From Planctomycetota bacterium (GTDB taxonomy: Bacteria > Planctomycetota > GCA-002687715 > DRQF01): a DNA stretch of 5,712 bases. The stretch is taken from assembly GCA_024275615.1 (NCBI GenBank), contig JAJRYU010000686.1:1-5712 (forward strand). Direction: 5' to 3'. Numbering within the stretch: the stretch's first letter is position 1; each line of letters starts with the position of its first letter. The notes beneath the pieces were generated by a model, which was not told the origin of the DNA, made no database searches, and was given only the letters and a program-made list of their open reading frames with translations. Below are positions 1 through 5,712 of the stretch, in pieces. The translations under genes and the position numbers were made by a program.

Positions 1-1325
1 AAGCCTACTTCGATCTTGCGAAGTACCGGAGCGCCATCGACTTTGACATAACAATAGGTTTGCTGCCCATTGTCGTACACAGCTTGTGTCGGAATGCTGA
101 TCACATCTTTTAGATCATCGATGATGATTTCGGCATAGCAGTTCATGCCTGGCTTGAGCTTCCGACCGGGATTTTCAATTGTGACTTTCGTCGAATAGAC
201 CTTCAAGTCGGGATTGCGATACCACGACTGGGAATCTGCAACGGTGGCAACGCTTTCCACCAATCCAACGATGGTTTCACCGGTGTCCGTGGTGATGATG
301 GTTGGCATGTTCAGGCGCACCAAGTGGACGCTGCTTTCGTGAACATCAACATCAACCAAGACTCGATCCATGTCAGGGAGTTCGAGGATAGTCTGGCCTT
401 TTCGAACAGAAGAGCCAGCCTCGATCGGTTTGCGCTCACGACGTCCGCCTTCTCTGGCATAAATAACTATGCCGGCTCGTGGGGATAGAACGCGGTTGTT
501 GGAAATGGAGTGTTCCAGCCGTTCGAGTTTCTTCTTTTCGAGATCATATTGAGCTCCTCTGGCGGTGACATCCGCAGCTTTTTGTCTTTGAGATGCGTTG
601 CTGCGTACTTTGACACGATCAAGTTCACGTTTTGATTCTTCCAACTGACTTTCGAGCTCACGAATTCGTTTCTTGGAGGTGTATTTGTTCAGCACGTTGA
701 GTTTTTGTTCGGCAAGTCTCTTCTCGATCTCCCGCCTTTTGACAAGTAGCGAATCGGCATCAAGCTTGACCTTGGGGATATAGCCCTTCTCTGCCAACTT
801 CTCGCTCCAATTGAGAGTCTCAATGGCACGCTCTCTTTCTTCGGCTGTCAAAGTAATATCGGCAACGATAGACTCTTTCTCCCGCGGCAGGTCACCTTCG
901 ATGTATTGCTCCATGTCTAGTTCGGCGAACAAGACGTTGAGTTCGGCTTTCTTGATGTTGCTTTGGTTCTGCTGTTTGGTGATTTCCAATTGCTGCTGGG
1001 CATTGAAGAGCGCTTGTTCAGCATTTGACGTGGAAATGCGCTGCTGGAGCATCTTGTCCTCTTGATTGGAGACGTCCAATGAGAAGAGGAAATCGCCTTT
1101 CTTGACGTACGTGCCCTCGGCGATGATATCGAGAATTTCCGACTTGCCGACGATGGGATTTTGAACAGCAAACGGATCTCGGGCTTCAATTGTTCCTTTC
1201 TGGCGAATAGTGATTCGCATGTCACCAGAAGTAACCTTGTGCAACTGGTACTCATAATTGTCCTTCTCTTCGCCACACGCGACAAAGCACACCAGGGACA
1301 ACAAAGCAATTATGGACAATCTCAT
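1..1325 (-). CDS. HlyD/MacA-family efflux periplasmic adaptor lipoprotein (3' end outside window)
   Basis: Periplasmic adaptor (membrane-fusion protein) that would bridge an inner-membrane pump to the TolC-type channel encoded just upstream. The visible 441 codons start MRLSIIALLSLVCFVACGEE: a short basic N-region, a hydrophobic core and a lipobox-like FVAC with Cys17, so probably a lipid-anchored protein; Phe at -3 is unusual. Residues about 30-84 form the first half of the split lipoyl/biotinyl domain (GTYVKKGDFLFSLD, 71-84). Residues about 85-278, rich in Glu, Lys, Gln and Leu, make a long alpha-helical coiled-coil hairpin. The second lipoyl half follows (LSPRAGIVIYA, 280-290; VRKGQTILELPD, 307-318). 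Then come the beta-barrel part and the familiar 'LKPGM...ISIPTQAVY' stretch (390-417). The start ATG lies 3 nt after the TolC stop, and GAGGAGGA (1340-1333) sits 7 nt upstream, inside the end of that gene. Adaptor type and operon order suggest an ABC exporter partner (MacB-like) beyond base 1, which is inference. Substrate unknown. Confidence 0.93.
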   Translation of the reverse strand, partial: MRLSIIALLSLVCFVACGEEKDNYEYQLHKVTSGDMRITIRQKGTIEARDPFAVQNPIVGKSEILDIIAEGTYVKKGDFLFSLDVSNQEDKMLQQRISTSNAEQALFNAQQQLEITKQQNQSNIKKAELNVLFAELDMEQYIEGDLPREKESIVADITLTAEERERAIETLNWSEKLAEKGYIPKVKLDADSLLVKRREIEKRLAEQKLNVLNKYTSKKRIRELESQLEESKRELDRVKVRSNASQRQKAADVTARGAQYDLEKKKLERLEHSISNNRVLSPRAGIVIYAREGGRRERKPIEAGSSVRKGQTILELPDMDRVLVDVDVHESSVHLVRLNMPTIITTDTGETIVGLVESVATVADSQSWYRNPDLKVYSTKVTIENPGRKLKPGMNCYAEIIIDDLKDVISIPTQAVYDNGQQTYCYVKVDGAPVLRKIEVG

Positions 1326-1328
1326 GGA

Positions 1329-3014
1329 TCAGTCCTCCTCTATGAGCTGAGCTCGGGTCAAGTCTTCGTCGATGCCGGTGGAAGTCACCACCAAAACACC
1401 CATGTCGCGTAGAAGTTCGATTCTCGCAATCTTAAAGGCGATGAGGGCGTTTGTGACGGCATTCTGCGCAGCAATAAGATCATTCTGGGCGTCCAACAGA
1501 TCATTCGTCGTACCTTGCCCTGCATCCTTGAGCAAACTGGTTGCATCGACGTTTGTCTGGGAAACTTCCAAAGAGCGTATCTGAATACGATAAGTTTCGG
1601 CGGCCTGATAGAGAGCGCGCATTCCGGTGCGCACCGTCAACTTAACGTTGTCTTCCTGGGCCTCATAATTACGCAATGCGGCGTCATAATCGATGAGTGA
1701 CTGACGGTAACTGTTGCGTTCATTGACCCGATCGAAGGGAAGATCGAGATCGAATCCGAGATTATAATCGGCATTGCCGATGGGATCCAATTTGAAGCGC
1801 GTCTCACCAAAGTCGTTTGAGTTGAAATTGGCGCCGACATTCAGATCCAAGCCAGCTCTCAAAGCGTCACGGGCGATGACAACCCTTCTCAGGCTGTCTA
1901 TAGCGCGGCCGTGGGTCACAGCTAAATCAAGTCGACTCCATATCGCTTTGACCATGGCGGATTCTTCGCCAATGAATTCTGGGTCGACGCCGGTATCACT
2001 GATACGTTTTAGATCACCCTTCTCGATGACGAGTTTGACGTCCGTCGGCAAACCCAAGGTGATCTTGAAACGGTCCATTGAGTTTTGAAGATTTTGGGTG
2101 GCGATAATCCAGCGGTTTTCTGCGGAAAGTTCCGCATTGTTGGCGCGCTCAACGTCGGTACGCGACAATCGCCCCGCTTCGCCCAAGGCTCGGTTCTCTT
2201 CGGCTGTGACCTGGCGCCGTTGATAGTTTCCTAGCTCGTTGTCAGTGGTCTGTTGATCGCGCAACAGTCGCATGTACTGACTCATGACCGTCACTCCGAA
2301 AACCCTCTTGAAACGCTCATAGGTTCGAACCGCATAAACTACGCTGCGTTCCGCCTGAGTGACGTTTTCATAAGCGATTTTTCGCCCCGCTCCTCTGAGG
2401 AACGGGATAGACAACGATAGAGTGGCGAATGTCCGCGCCACGGTCGACGCTGGATTGGAAAGGAAACGCGTAATGTTGTCGCCGATGCTCAGGCTCAAGG
2501 CGCCACCTGTGGCCAAGACCCGCGTAAATCCCAGGGAACCGTTTTCGGCCAAGGAGAAATTAGTGCCGTCACTGCCATCGCCATTGGCATCCCCATTGAC
2601 TGACTGCAAGCCAAACCAACGGGATTCGAAATTGCGGTGAGCGCTGCTGAAATTTAGCGCCGCAGAATAGAGTCTTTCTTTCTCCGTCTGGAATTCTCGA
2701 CTGTTTCTTGCCGCGATCTCCAGCGCCGAGCCAAGGTCAACCTTCACCATAGAACCTTCAAGCGCGAGACGCTCCCGCGGGCCGGGTTCATTGTCCAAAC
2801 TTCGGGCAACAATGAGTGTATCTCGCAGTCTTTCACCTCGATCGGTATTGATACGAAAATTCGCGTCTTCATTCTGATCGGCAGCCGCCCTGGCTCGTTC
2901 AATAATGCCGTAAGCCACTCGATCCGCCTCTGCTTCGTATTCTTCCGCCGACATGCATCCGAAAAGAGGCCAAAACAGAACAAGCATGGCAGTCACAAGT
3001 ATCGCAATGCGCAT
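1329..3014 (-). CDS. TolC-family outer-membrane efflux lipoprotein
   Basis: Outer-membrane factor forming the exit duct of a tripartite exporter. The N-terminus MRIAILVTAMLVLFWPLFGC is a lipoprotein signal peptide with lipobox LFGC (Cys20). After it comes an acidic segment (SAEEYEAEADRVAY, 22-35) and a linker to about residue 90. Two OEP repeats follow: helix-rich 93-135, 215-320, 350-390 and 430-543, separated by beta segments around 155-205 and 390-427. The last helix, DLLDAQNDLIAAQNAVTNA (505-523) followed by ARIELLRDMGVL, is typical of TolC-family channels. At 561 residues it is longer than E. coli TolC, largely from the N-terminal extension and loops. Residues 142-149 (DANGDGSD) look like a calcium-binding loop in the first external hairpin. 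No good Shine-Dalgarno precedes the ATG; an in-frame TAA lies 6 nt upstream, so the frame cannot extend further. The adaptor gene follows after 3 nt, so the two are co-transcribed. It is not claimed to be orthologous to E. coli tolC; substrate unknown. Confidence 0.95.
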   Translation of the reverse strand: MRIAILVTAMLVLFWPLFGCMSAEEYEAEADRVAYGIIERARAAADQNEDANFRINTDRGERLRDTLIVARSLDNEPGPRERLALEGSMVKVDLGSALEIAARNSREFQTEKERLYSAALNFSSAHRNFESRWFGLQSVNGDANGDGSDGTNFSLAENGSLGFTRVLATGGALSLSIGDNITRFLSNPASTVARTFATLSLSIPFLRGAGRKIAYENVTQAERSVVYAVRTYERFKRVFGVTVMSQYMRLLRDQQTTDNELGNYQRRQVTAEENRALGEAGRLSRTDVERANNAELSAENRWIIATQNLQNSMDRFKITLGLPTDVKLVIEKGDLKRISDTGVDPEFIGEESAMVKAIWSRLDLAVTHGRAIDSLRRVVIARDALRAGLDLNVGANFNSNDFGETRFKLDPIGNADYNLGFDLDLPFDRVNERNSYRQSLIDYDAALRNYEAQEDNVKLTVRTGMRALYQAAETYRIQIRSLEVSQTNVDATSLLKDAGQGTTNDLLDAQNDLIAAQNAVTNALIAFKIARIELLRDMGVLVVTSTGIDEDLTRAQLIEED

Positions 3015-3107
3015 AAGTTACGTCAATCGTCCCGGTTTGCAGAATTTGGTAGCGACAAAAACGGCCGTGGCGGGTGCAATAATACGCAATCCCTCCCCGA
3101 CTATGTG

Positions 3108-3113
3108 GTTATA
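3108..3113 (-). promoter_or_regulatory. Possible -10 box (TATAAC) upstream of the efflux operon
   Basis: The 231-nt gap before the TolC-family gene should hold a promoter for the efflux operon. The best -10-like hexamer on the minus strand is TATAAC, 94 nt before the ATG, in the AT-rich stretch GTATATAACC. No convincing -35 sits 16-18 nt upstream (the sequence there is ATGAAG), so this is weak. Nothing better was found closer to the gene. Confidence 0.2.
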
Positions 3114-3132
3114 TACACCTAGGAAGGCAACT

Positions 3133-3189
3133 TCATTCTATCTTTTCTTGCCCATAGGGAAACCAACCCCTCACTGCCTTCATGGGCAT
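3133..3189 (-). CDS. Possible small ORF (18 codons) with strong ribosome binding site
   Basis: Seen directly: AGGAGGA (3203-3197) preceded by an A-run, then a 7-nt spacer, then ATG and 18 codons reading MPMKAVRGWFPYGQEKIE, then TGA. The Shine-Dalgarno is as good as any in the window and far better than that of the TolC-family gene downstream. It lies between the deoxyhypusine-synthase-like gene (57 nt upstream) and the efflux operon (start 118 nt downstream). It could be a leader peptide controlling the operon, a small protein, or a decayed gene start. One base out of phase, a stop-free stretch of 39 codons (3137-3021) continues to a TAA 6 nt before the TolC ATG. I recognise no family; translation is unproven. 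Confidence 0.3.
   Translation of the reverse strand: MPMKAVRGWFPYGQEKIE
3150..3187. repeat. Inverted repeat covering the small ORF start
   Basis: Arms GCCCAT (3150-3155) and ATGGGC (3182-3187) are perfect complements. An inner pair, AGGG (3156-3159) and CCCT (3168-3171), stacks directly on the left arm, leaving a bulge of 10 nt on one side and an 8-nt loop. In minus-strand RNA the stem would include part of the small ORF's ATG-CCC-ATG, and so could hide its start. No T-run follows it in the minus-strand direction, so it is not an intrinsic terminator for the upstream gene. Confidence 0.35.
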
Positions 3190-3245
3190 CGAAGAATCCT
3201 CCTTTTTCTTTGAATCCGGCTCGACCAGGATGTACGCCTGCAGGG

Positions 3246-4262
3246 TTATTCAGAGCGCGGAATCGCCAAGCGGTCAAAAAGAGCCGCGACAAGAATCGGC
3301 AGGGCAATTGTCGCGTCGCAAGCGACTTCAGCAAACCGGGCTTTGGGGCCATACTTCCCCCAGGACTTGCTTTCGCTCAGAGTGCACCCAGACAAGCCGC
3401 CGAAAACAACATTGTCTGTGGAAATGCGGACACCAAAGTCATAACCCGGAAAATGGCTGTCATCGATCATGTCCAGAAGTGGGAAAATCTGTTGGGCCCA
3501 GTTCCTTGGCACGCCCCCGCCGACAATAATTGCCCCGCGTAAGGCATGACTCTTCACCCACTCTCCCATACGAAAAAGATCATCAATTTCGTCCATCAAA
3601 AGATGGCACCAACCCCGATAACGAAATCGAGCAAAATTGAGGCAGAATTCGCTGTCGCTGGTTGCGCCACAGAAAATGGGCGTCCCGGTTTCAAAAGCGA
3701 CGGACAACATGGATCTTCTGCCGGATTCACTAAGACCTTGCCCTGTTAGACGAAACACCTCACTGGGCGGCATGACCATGGGCTGCTCCCCCGATTCAAG
3801 CTGCCAATCCGCTTGAATGGGGCGCCAGATCGCCTCCAGGACTTTTTCAGCAGCAAGGTAATTGTCTTCGGGCAAATTCGTGTCGTAGATGCGGTTGATT
3901 CGATGCTTGAACAACTCGTCGTCGTCGGCATCTGGATCACCGATAAAATGTCCAGGTCCTCCTTTTGCCGCGTTAACAAGGTCATGAGAGATATTGGCGC
4001 CGGTGGAGACAATCGCGGAAATAACGCCGTTTTCCATCAACCGACAAACAAGCTCACCCATTCCTGCAGGCACCATGGCCCCGGCGAAAGTAAGGACCAC
4101 ACCGCAGTTTTCATCTTGCACCATCGTCGTAAGAACATCTAAGGCGGTCGACAGATTTCGGCCTTGAAATGAACAAGTGCCCAAAGCCTCCAAGATCTCC
4201 AGGGCTGACCTAGAAACGAGAGGATCGATCGGTTTGATTGGACGTTTTGTAAATGGGGTCAT
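3246..4262 (-). CDS. Deoxyhypusine-synthase-family protein, bacterial type
   Basis: 338 residues with the deoxyhypusine synthase (DHS) NAD-dependent fold. True DHS moves the aminobutyl group of spermidine onto a lysine of eIF5A. Bacteria lack eIF5A, so bacterial members probably act on small polyamines or an unknown acceptor (inference). Visible motifs: STGANISHDLV (86-96), GGGVPRNWAQQ (248-258), TTDN-like ISTDNVVFGGLSGCT (280-294), and the hallmark SWGK (300-303), whose Lys303 matches the human catalytic Lys329. CDATIALPILVAAL (315-328) closes the domain. Glu297 lines up with human Glu323, but the positions of human His288 and Asp316 appear to be Asn and Leu. The GLSGCT form is what I know from bacterial homologues. 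The ATG overlaps the maf stop by 4 nt (ATGA), with GGAGGT (4276-4271) 8 nt upstream inside maf, so the pair is translationally coupled. The protein is cytosolic. Family call is firm; reaction is not. Confidence 0.92.
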   Translation of the reverse strand: MTPFTKRPIKPIDPLVSRSALEILEALGTCSFQGRNLSTALDVLTTMVQDENCGVVLTFAGAMVPAGMGELVCRLMENGVISAIVSTGANISHDLVNAAKGGPGHFIGDPDADDDELFKHRINRIYDTNLPEDNYLAAEKVLEAIWRPIQADWQLESGEQPMVMPPSEVFRLTGQGLSESGRRSMLSVAFETGTPIFCGATSDSEFCLNFARFRYRGWCHLLMDEIDDLFRMGEWVKSHALRGAIIVGGGVPRNWAQQIFPLLDMIDDSHFPGYDFGVRISTDNVVFGGLSGCTLSESKSWGKYGPKARFAEVACDATIALPILVAALFDRLAIPRSE

Positions 4263-4876
4263 TCTTCCCTACCTCCAACTCTTCTCACTGTAGCCATTTC
4301 GCCGTTTTCTCTCAGCCACTTGACCAAGGGTAACATTGGCAAACCAAGAACCGTGAAATGGCTGCCCATGACTTCGCGGATCAGTCTTACCCCGCCTTCT
4401 TCAAATCGGTAACCTCCGGCGCAGCCAATTCCCTCGCCGCTATGAGTATAGTCATCAATTTCCCCTTCACTCAGGTCATAGAAAGTGACCTGCACTCGAT
4501 CGACCTCCACATGGAGTGTTTTTCCATCGCGCGCCAGAGCGAAACCACAATGAAATTCATGTGTTTCGCCGCTCAAGCTTTGCAACTTGGCCCTCAACTC
4601 TTGGCGATTTGTCGGTTTTGCGACGAATGAGCCATTCAGAGTGAACACTTGATCAGAACCCAAAACCAAGGCTCCTGGCCGCCGACGAGAAACAACAAGG
4701 GCCTTCTCCTCGGCCAATCTAGCTGCCAGTGCTGCAGGGTCTGTGAATTCCGACTCGATGGACCTCTCGTCGATATCTGCTGGATCAACCAAAAACTGAA
4801 AATCTGCGCTCTCTAAGAGAGACCGACGAATGCTTGAATTTGACGCGAGAACGAACTTGTGCTGAACATCTACCAT
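4259..4876 (-). CDS. maf: Maf-family nucleotide pyrophosphatase
   Basis: 205-residue house-cleaning pyrophosphatase of the Maf/HAM1-like fold, which hydrolyses non-canonical or excess nucleoside triphosphates to monophosphate plus pyrophosphate in the cytosol. Motifs: LASNSSIRRSLL (10-21, phosphate-binding SxxR R), a DIDER acidic segment (34-38), EEKAL (56-60), GSDQV (73-77) with Asp75 as the likely catalytic base, KP (87-88), LSGETHEF (101-108), and GCAGGYRFE...GSHFTVLGLPM near the C-terminus. The SDQ version and the CAGG motif resemble the YceF branch (7-methyl-GTP in E. coli) more than the YhdE branch, which carries ADT (dTTP/UTP). This substrate guess is inference. The ATG is the first in frame after a TGA located 13-15 nt upstream. 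An AAGGAGG lies upstream (4899-4893), but 16 nt away, a long spacing. It is first gene of a two-gene operon with the deoxyhypusine-synthase-like gene. Confidence 0.94.
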   Translation of the reverse strand: MVDVQHKFVLASNSSIRRSLLESADFQFLVDPADIDERSIESEFTDPAALAARLAEEKALVVSRRRPGALVLGSDQVFTLNGSFVAKPTNRQELRAKLQSLSGETHEFHCGFALARDGKTLHVEVDRVQVTFYDLSEGEIDDYTHSGEGIGCAGGYRFEEGGVRLIREVMGSHFTVLGLPMLPLVKWLRENGEMATVRRVGGREE

Positions 4877-4897
4877 AAGGGTTTTTCTTCAACCTCC

Positions 4898-4926
4898 TTG
4901 CTGGATCCTGGTGTTCTGGGCATTGT
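4898..4926 (+). promoter_or_regulatory. Weak candidate promoter for the phosphofructokinase gene
   Basis: TTGCTG (4898-4903), a 17-nt spacer and CATTGT (4921-4926) have ideal spacing but match only three of six consensus bases each. Its -10 would overlap the -10 of the opposing maf promoter (4922-4927), so the two would compete for polymerase if both are real. Listed because no better plus-strand promoter is visible in the 98-nt gap. Confidence 0.18.
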
Positions 4927-4950
4927 GTCGCTGACGCCCACGAACGTCAA
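4922..4950 (-). promoter_or_regulatory. Sigma70-type promoter for the maf operon
   Basis: On the minus strand, TTGACG (4950-4945, 5 of 6 matches to the -35 consensus) is followed by exactly 17 nt and CACAAT (4927-4922, 4 of 6 matches to the -10 consensus). Transcription would start near 4915, giving a leader of about 39 nt that contains the AAGGAGG at 4899-4893. It lies in the 98-nt gap between the divergent maf and phosphofructokinase genes, where a promoter is expected. Confidence 0.5.
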
Positions 4951-4962
4951 CGGATTCACGAC

Positions 4963-4968
4963 GAGGGA
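4963..4968 (+). promoter_or_regulatory. Ribosome binding site of the phosphofructokinase gene
   Basis: GAGGGA ends 6 nt before ATG at 4975. This fixes the start: the glycine-rich nucleotide-binding loop begins 12 codons later, the usual distance for this family. Confidence 0.7.
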
Positions 4969-4974
4969 TACCTA

Positions 4975-5712
4975 ATGAGCAGATTTCGCCGGACTATCGC
5001 TATCAATACTGGAGGAGGCGACTGCCCCGGACTCAACGCCGTCATGCGCGCCATCGTGAAACGCGGTCGCATTTTCCTCAATTGGCGCATCATTGGCATT
5101 GAAGACTCCTTCGACGGTCTGCTGGAAGACAAAATGCGGATCATGGATCTCACCAGGCGATCCATTGCTGGTTCCTTGACCCGAGGTGGCACGATCTTAG
5201 GAACGACAAACCGTGGCGATCCGTTCAACGTCGATGGAGTGGACCGTTCAGAACGGATTACTGGGCGTTTAAAAGAGCTGGGCTGCGAGGGGCTCATCGC
5301 CTTGGGCGGTGATGGCAGCATGGCCATTTGTCACCGATTGAGTCAGAATCATGGTTTGAAAGTTATCGGTGTACCCAAGACTATTGACAACGACCTTATG
5401 GGGACAGACGAGACTTTTGGTTTCAATTCGGCTGTGGAATTTGCCACTTTGGCCGTTGACCGGCTTCACTCGACTGCCGAGAGCCATGACCGGATCATGG
5501 TTCTTGAAGTGATGGGAAGAGACGCTGGGTTCATCGCATTACACGCGGGAGTCGCGGGGGGTGCCGATGCCATTCTCATTCCGGAGATCCCCTTCGATTT
5601 GGAGATCGTGGCCCAGAAAGTCAGAGATCGTCAAAAGATGGGGCGGTTCTTTTCGATTATCGTTGTCGCTGAAGGCGCAATAGAAAAAGGCGGTAGCCGC
5701 ATGGAAGACAAT
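4975..5712 (+). CDS. pfkA: 6-phosphofructokinase, group III (mixed-substrate) type (3' end outside window)
   Basis: First 246 codons of a cytosolic phosphofructokinase, which phosphorylates fructose 6-phosphate to fructose 1,6-bisphosphate in glycolysis. Motifs: INTGGGDCPGLNAVMRAI (10-27), RGGTILGTTNRG (70-81), the nucleotide-binding GGDGS (111-115), PKTIDNDL (134-141) and the substrate loop HDRIMVLEVMGRDAGFIAL (171-189). By alignment with E. coli PfkA, Asp138 is the catalytic base (Asp127), and Arg173, Met180 and Arg182 match fructose-6-phosphate ligands Arg162, Met169 and Arg171. Gly114 (E. coli Gly104) favours ATP, while Lys135 replaces E. coli Gly124. This Gly/Lys pair is known from the actinobacterial group III enzymes that use ATP, whereas pyrophosphate-users carry Asp at the first position. 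Thus probably ATP-dependent, though donor choice needs assay. About 100 residues should remain beyond the window. Transcribed divergently from maf. Confidence 0.95.
   Translation, partial: MSRFRRTIAINTGGGDCPGLNAVMRAIVKRGRIFLNWRIIGIEDSFDGLLEDKMRIMDLTRRSIAGSLTRGGTILGTTNRGDPFNVDGVDRSERITGRLKELGCEGLIALGGDGSMAICHRLSQNHGLKVIGVPKTIDNDLMGTDETFGFNSAVEFATLAVDRLHSTAESHDRIMVLEVMGRDAGFIALHAGVAGGADAILIPEIPFDLEIVAQKVRDRQKMGRFFSIIVVAEGAIEKGGSRMEDN

Noticed and set aside
917..1309. 130-codon minus-strand open frame inside the adaptor gene
   Set aside because: It is a shifted-frame shadow: the overlapping frame has a signal peptide, lipoyl halves and a coiled coil, while this one has low-complexity Ser/Arg content and no recognisable domain.
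3075..3091. Short direct repeat ATTGC-N5-ATTGC (minus strand) as an operator
   Set aside because: Only 5-bp units, no link to a recognisable promoter, and easily expected by chance.
3150..3187. Intrinsic terminator for the deoxyhypusine-synthase-like gene
   Set aside because: The stem is interrupted by a 10-nt bulge and is followed by AAGAAAAG rather than a run of T in the direction of transcription.
3119..3352. 77-codon minus-strand frame running from the end of the deoxyhypusine-synthase-like gene into the gap
   Set aside because: Most of it is out-of-frame shadow of the upstream gene; its ATG lies inside that gene without a Shine-Dalgarno. Only the part with its own ribosome site, in another frame, was kept as a candidate.
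3182..3542. Two plus-strand open frames of about 110 codons
   Set aside because: They lie antisense to the C-terminal catalytic part of the deoxyhypusine-synthase-like gene, have compositions rich in Arg, Ser and Gln, and show no family motif or ribosome site.
4901..4911. GGATCC-centred palindrome in the divergent region as an operator
   Set aside because: Core of six bases with poor extension; too short to support a regulator site.
4956..5487. Minus-strand open frames opposite the phosphofructokinase gene
   Set aside because: Antisense shadows of a gene with complete catalytic motifs; Pro/Ser/Arg-rich and without start signals.

Overview
The window comes from a Gram-negative (two-membrane) bacterium. 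It encodes a TolC-family outer-membrane efflux protein and an RND/ABC-type periplasmic adaptor, and both have lipoprotein-type signal peptides. Base composition is moderate, by eye close to 50% GC. The TolC protein opens its mature part with a 'C-x-SAEEY..EAD..Y' pattern, the deoxyhypusine-synthase-like protein is of the bacterial type, and the phosphofructokinase is of the 'mixed-substrate' (group III) type. This combination would fit a planctomycete/Lentisphaerae/Sumerlaeota-like or other little-studied lineage better than a proteobacterium. That placement is inference and cannot be proven from 5.7 kb.

Layout, left to right: (1) 1-1325, minus strand: the first 441 codons of a HlyD/MacA-type periplasmic adaptor lipoprotein, whose 3' end lies outside the window. 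(2) 1329-3014, minus: a 561-residue TolC-family outer-membrane factor, 3 nt upstream of the adaptor gene; the pair is clearly one operon. Transcription runs leftwards out of the window, where an ABC transporter (MacB-like) would be expected. (3) 3015-3245: a 231-nt gap holding a possible 18-codon ORF with a near-perfect Shine-Dalgarno, an inverted repeat over its start codon, and only a weak -10-like box for the efflux operon; no intrinsic terminator was found. (4) 3246-4262, minus: a deoxyhypusine-synthase-family enzyme. (5) 4259-4876, minus: a Maf-family nucleotide pyrophosphatase, overlapping the previous gene by ATGA. (6) 4877-4974: a 98-nt divergent promoter region with a good sigma70-type promoter for the maf side. 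(7) 4975-5712, plus: the first 246 codons of a 6-phosphofructokinase, cut by the right edge.

How the genes fit together: the left block is an export module (outer-membrane channel plus adaptor, with the pump presumably next). The middle block is a two-gene operon for nucleotide-pool or RNA-precursor housekeeping (Maf) translationally coupled to a polyamine-type aminobutyl-transferase fold enzyme. The right block is glycolysis, transcribed divergently from the maf operon. I see no mobile element, CRISPR array, tRNA or rRNA. The most interesting point is the deoxyhypusine-synthase homologue, which keeps the catalytic lysine but has replaced two substrate-site residues. The rest is a fairly ordinary chromosomal region.
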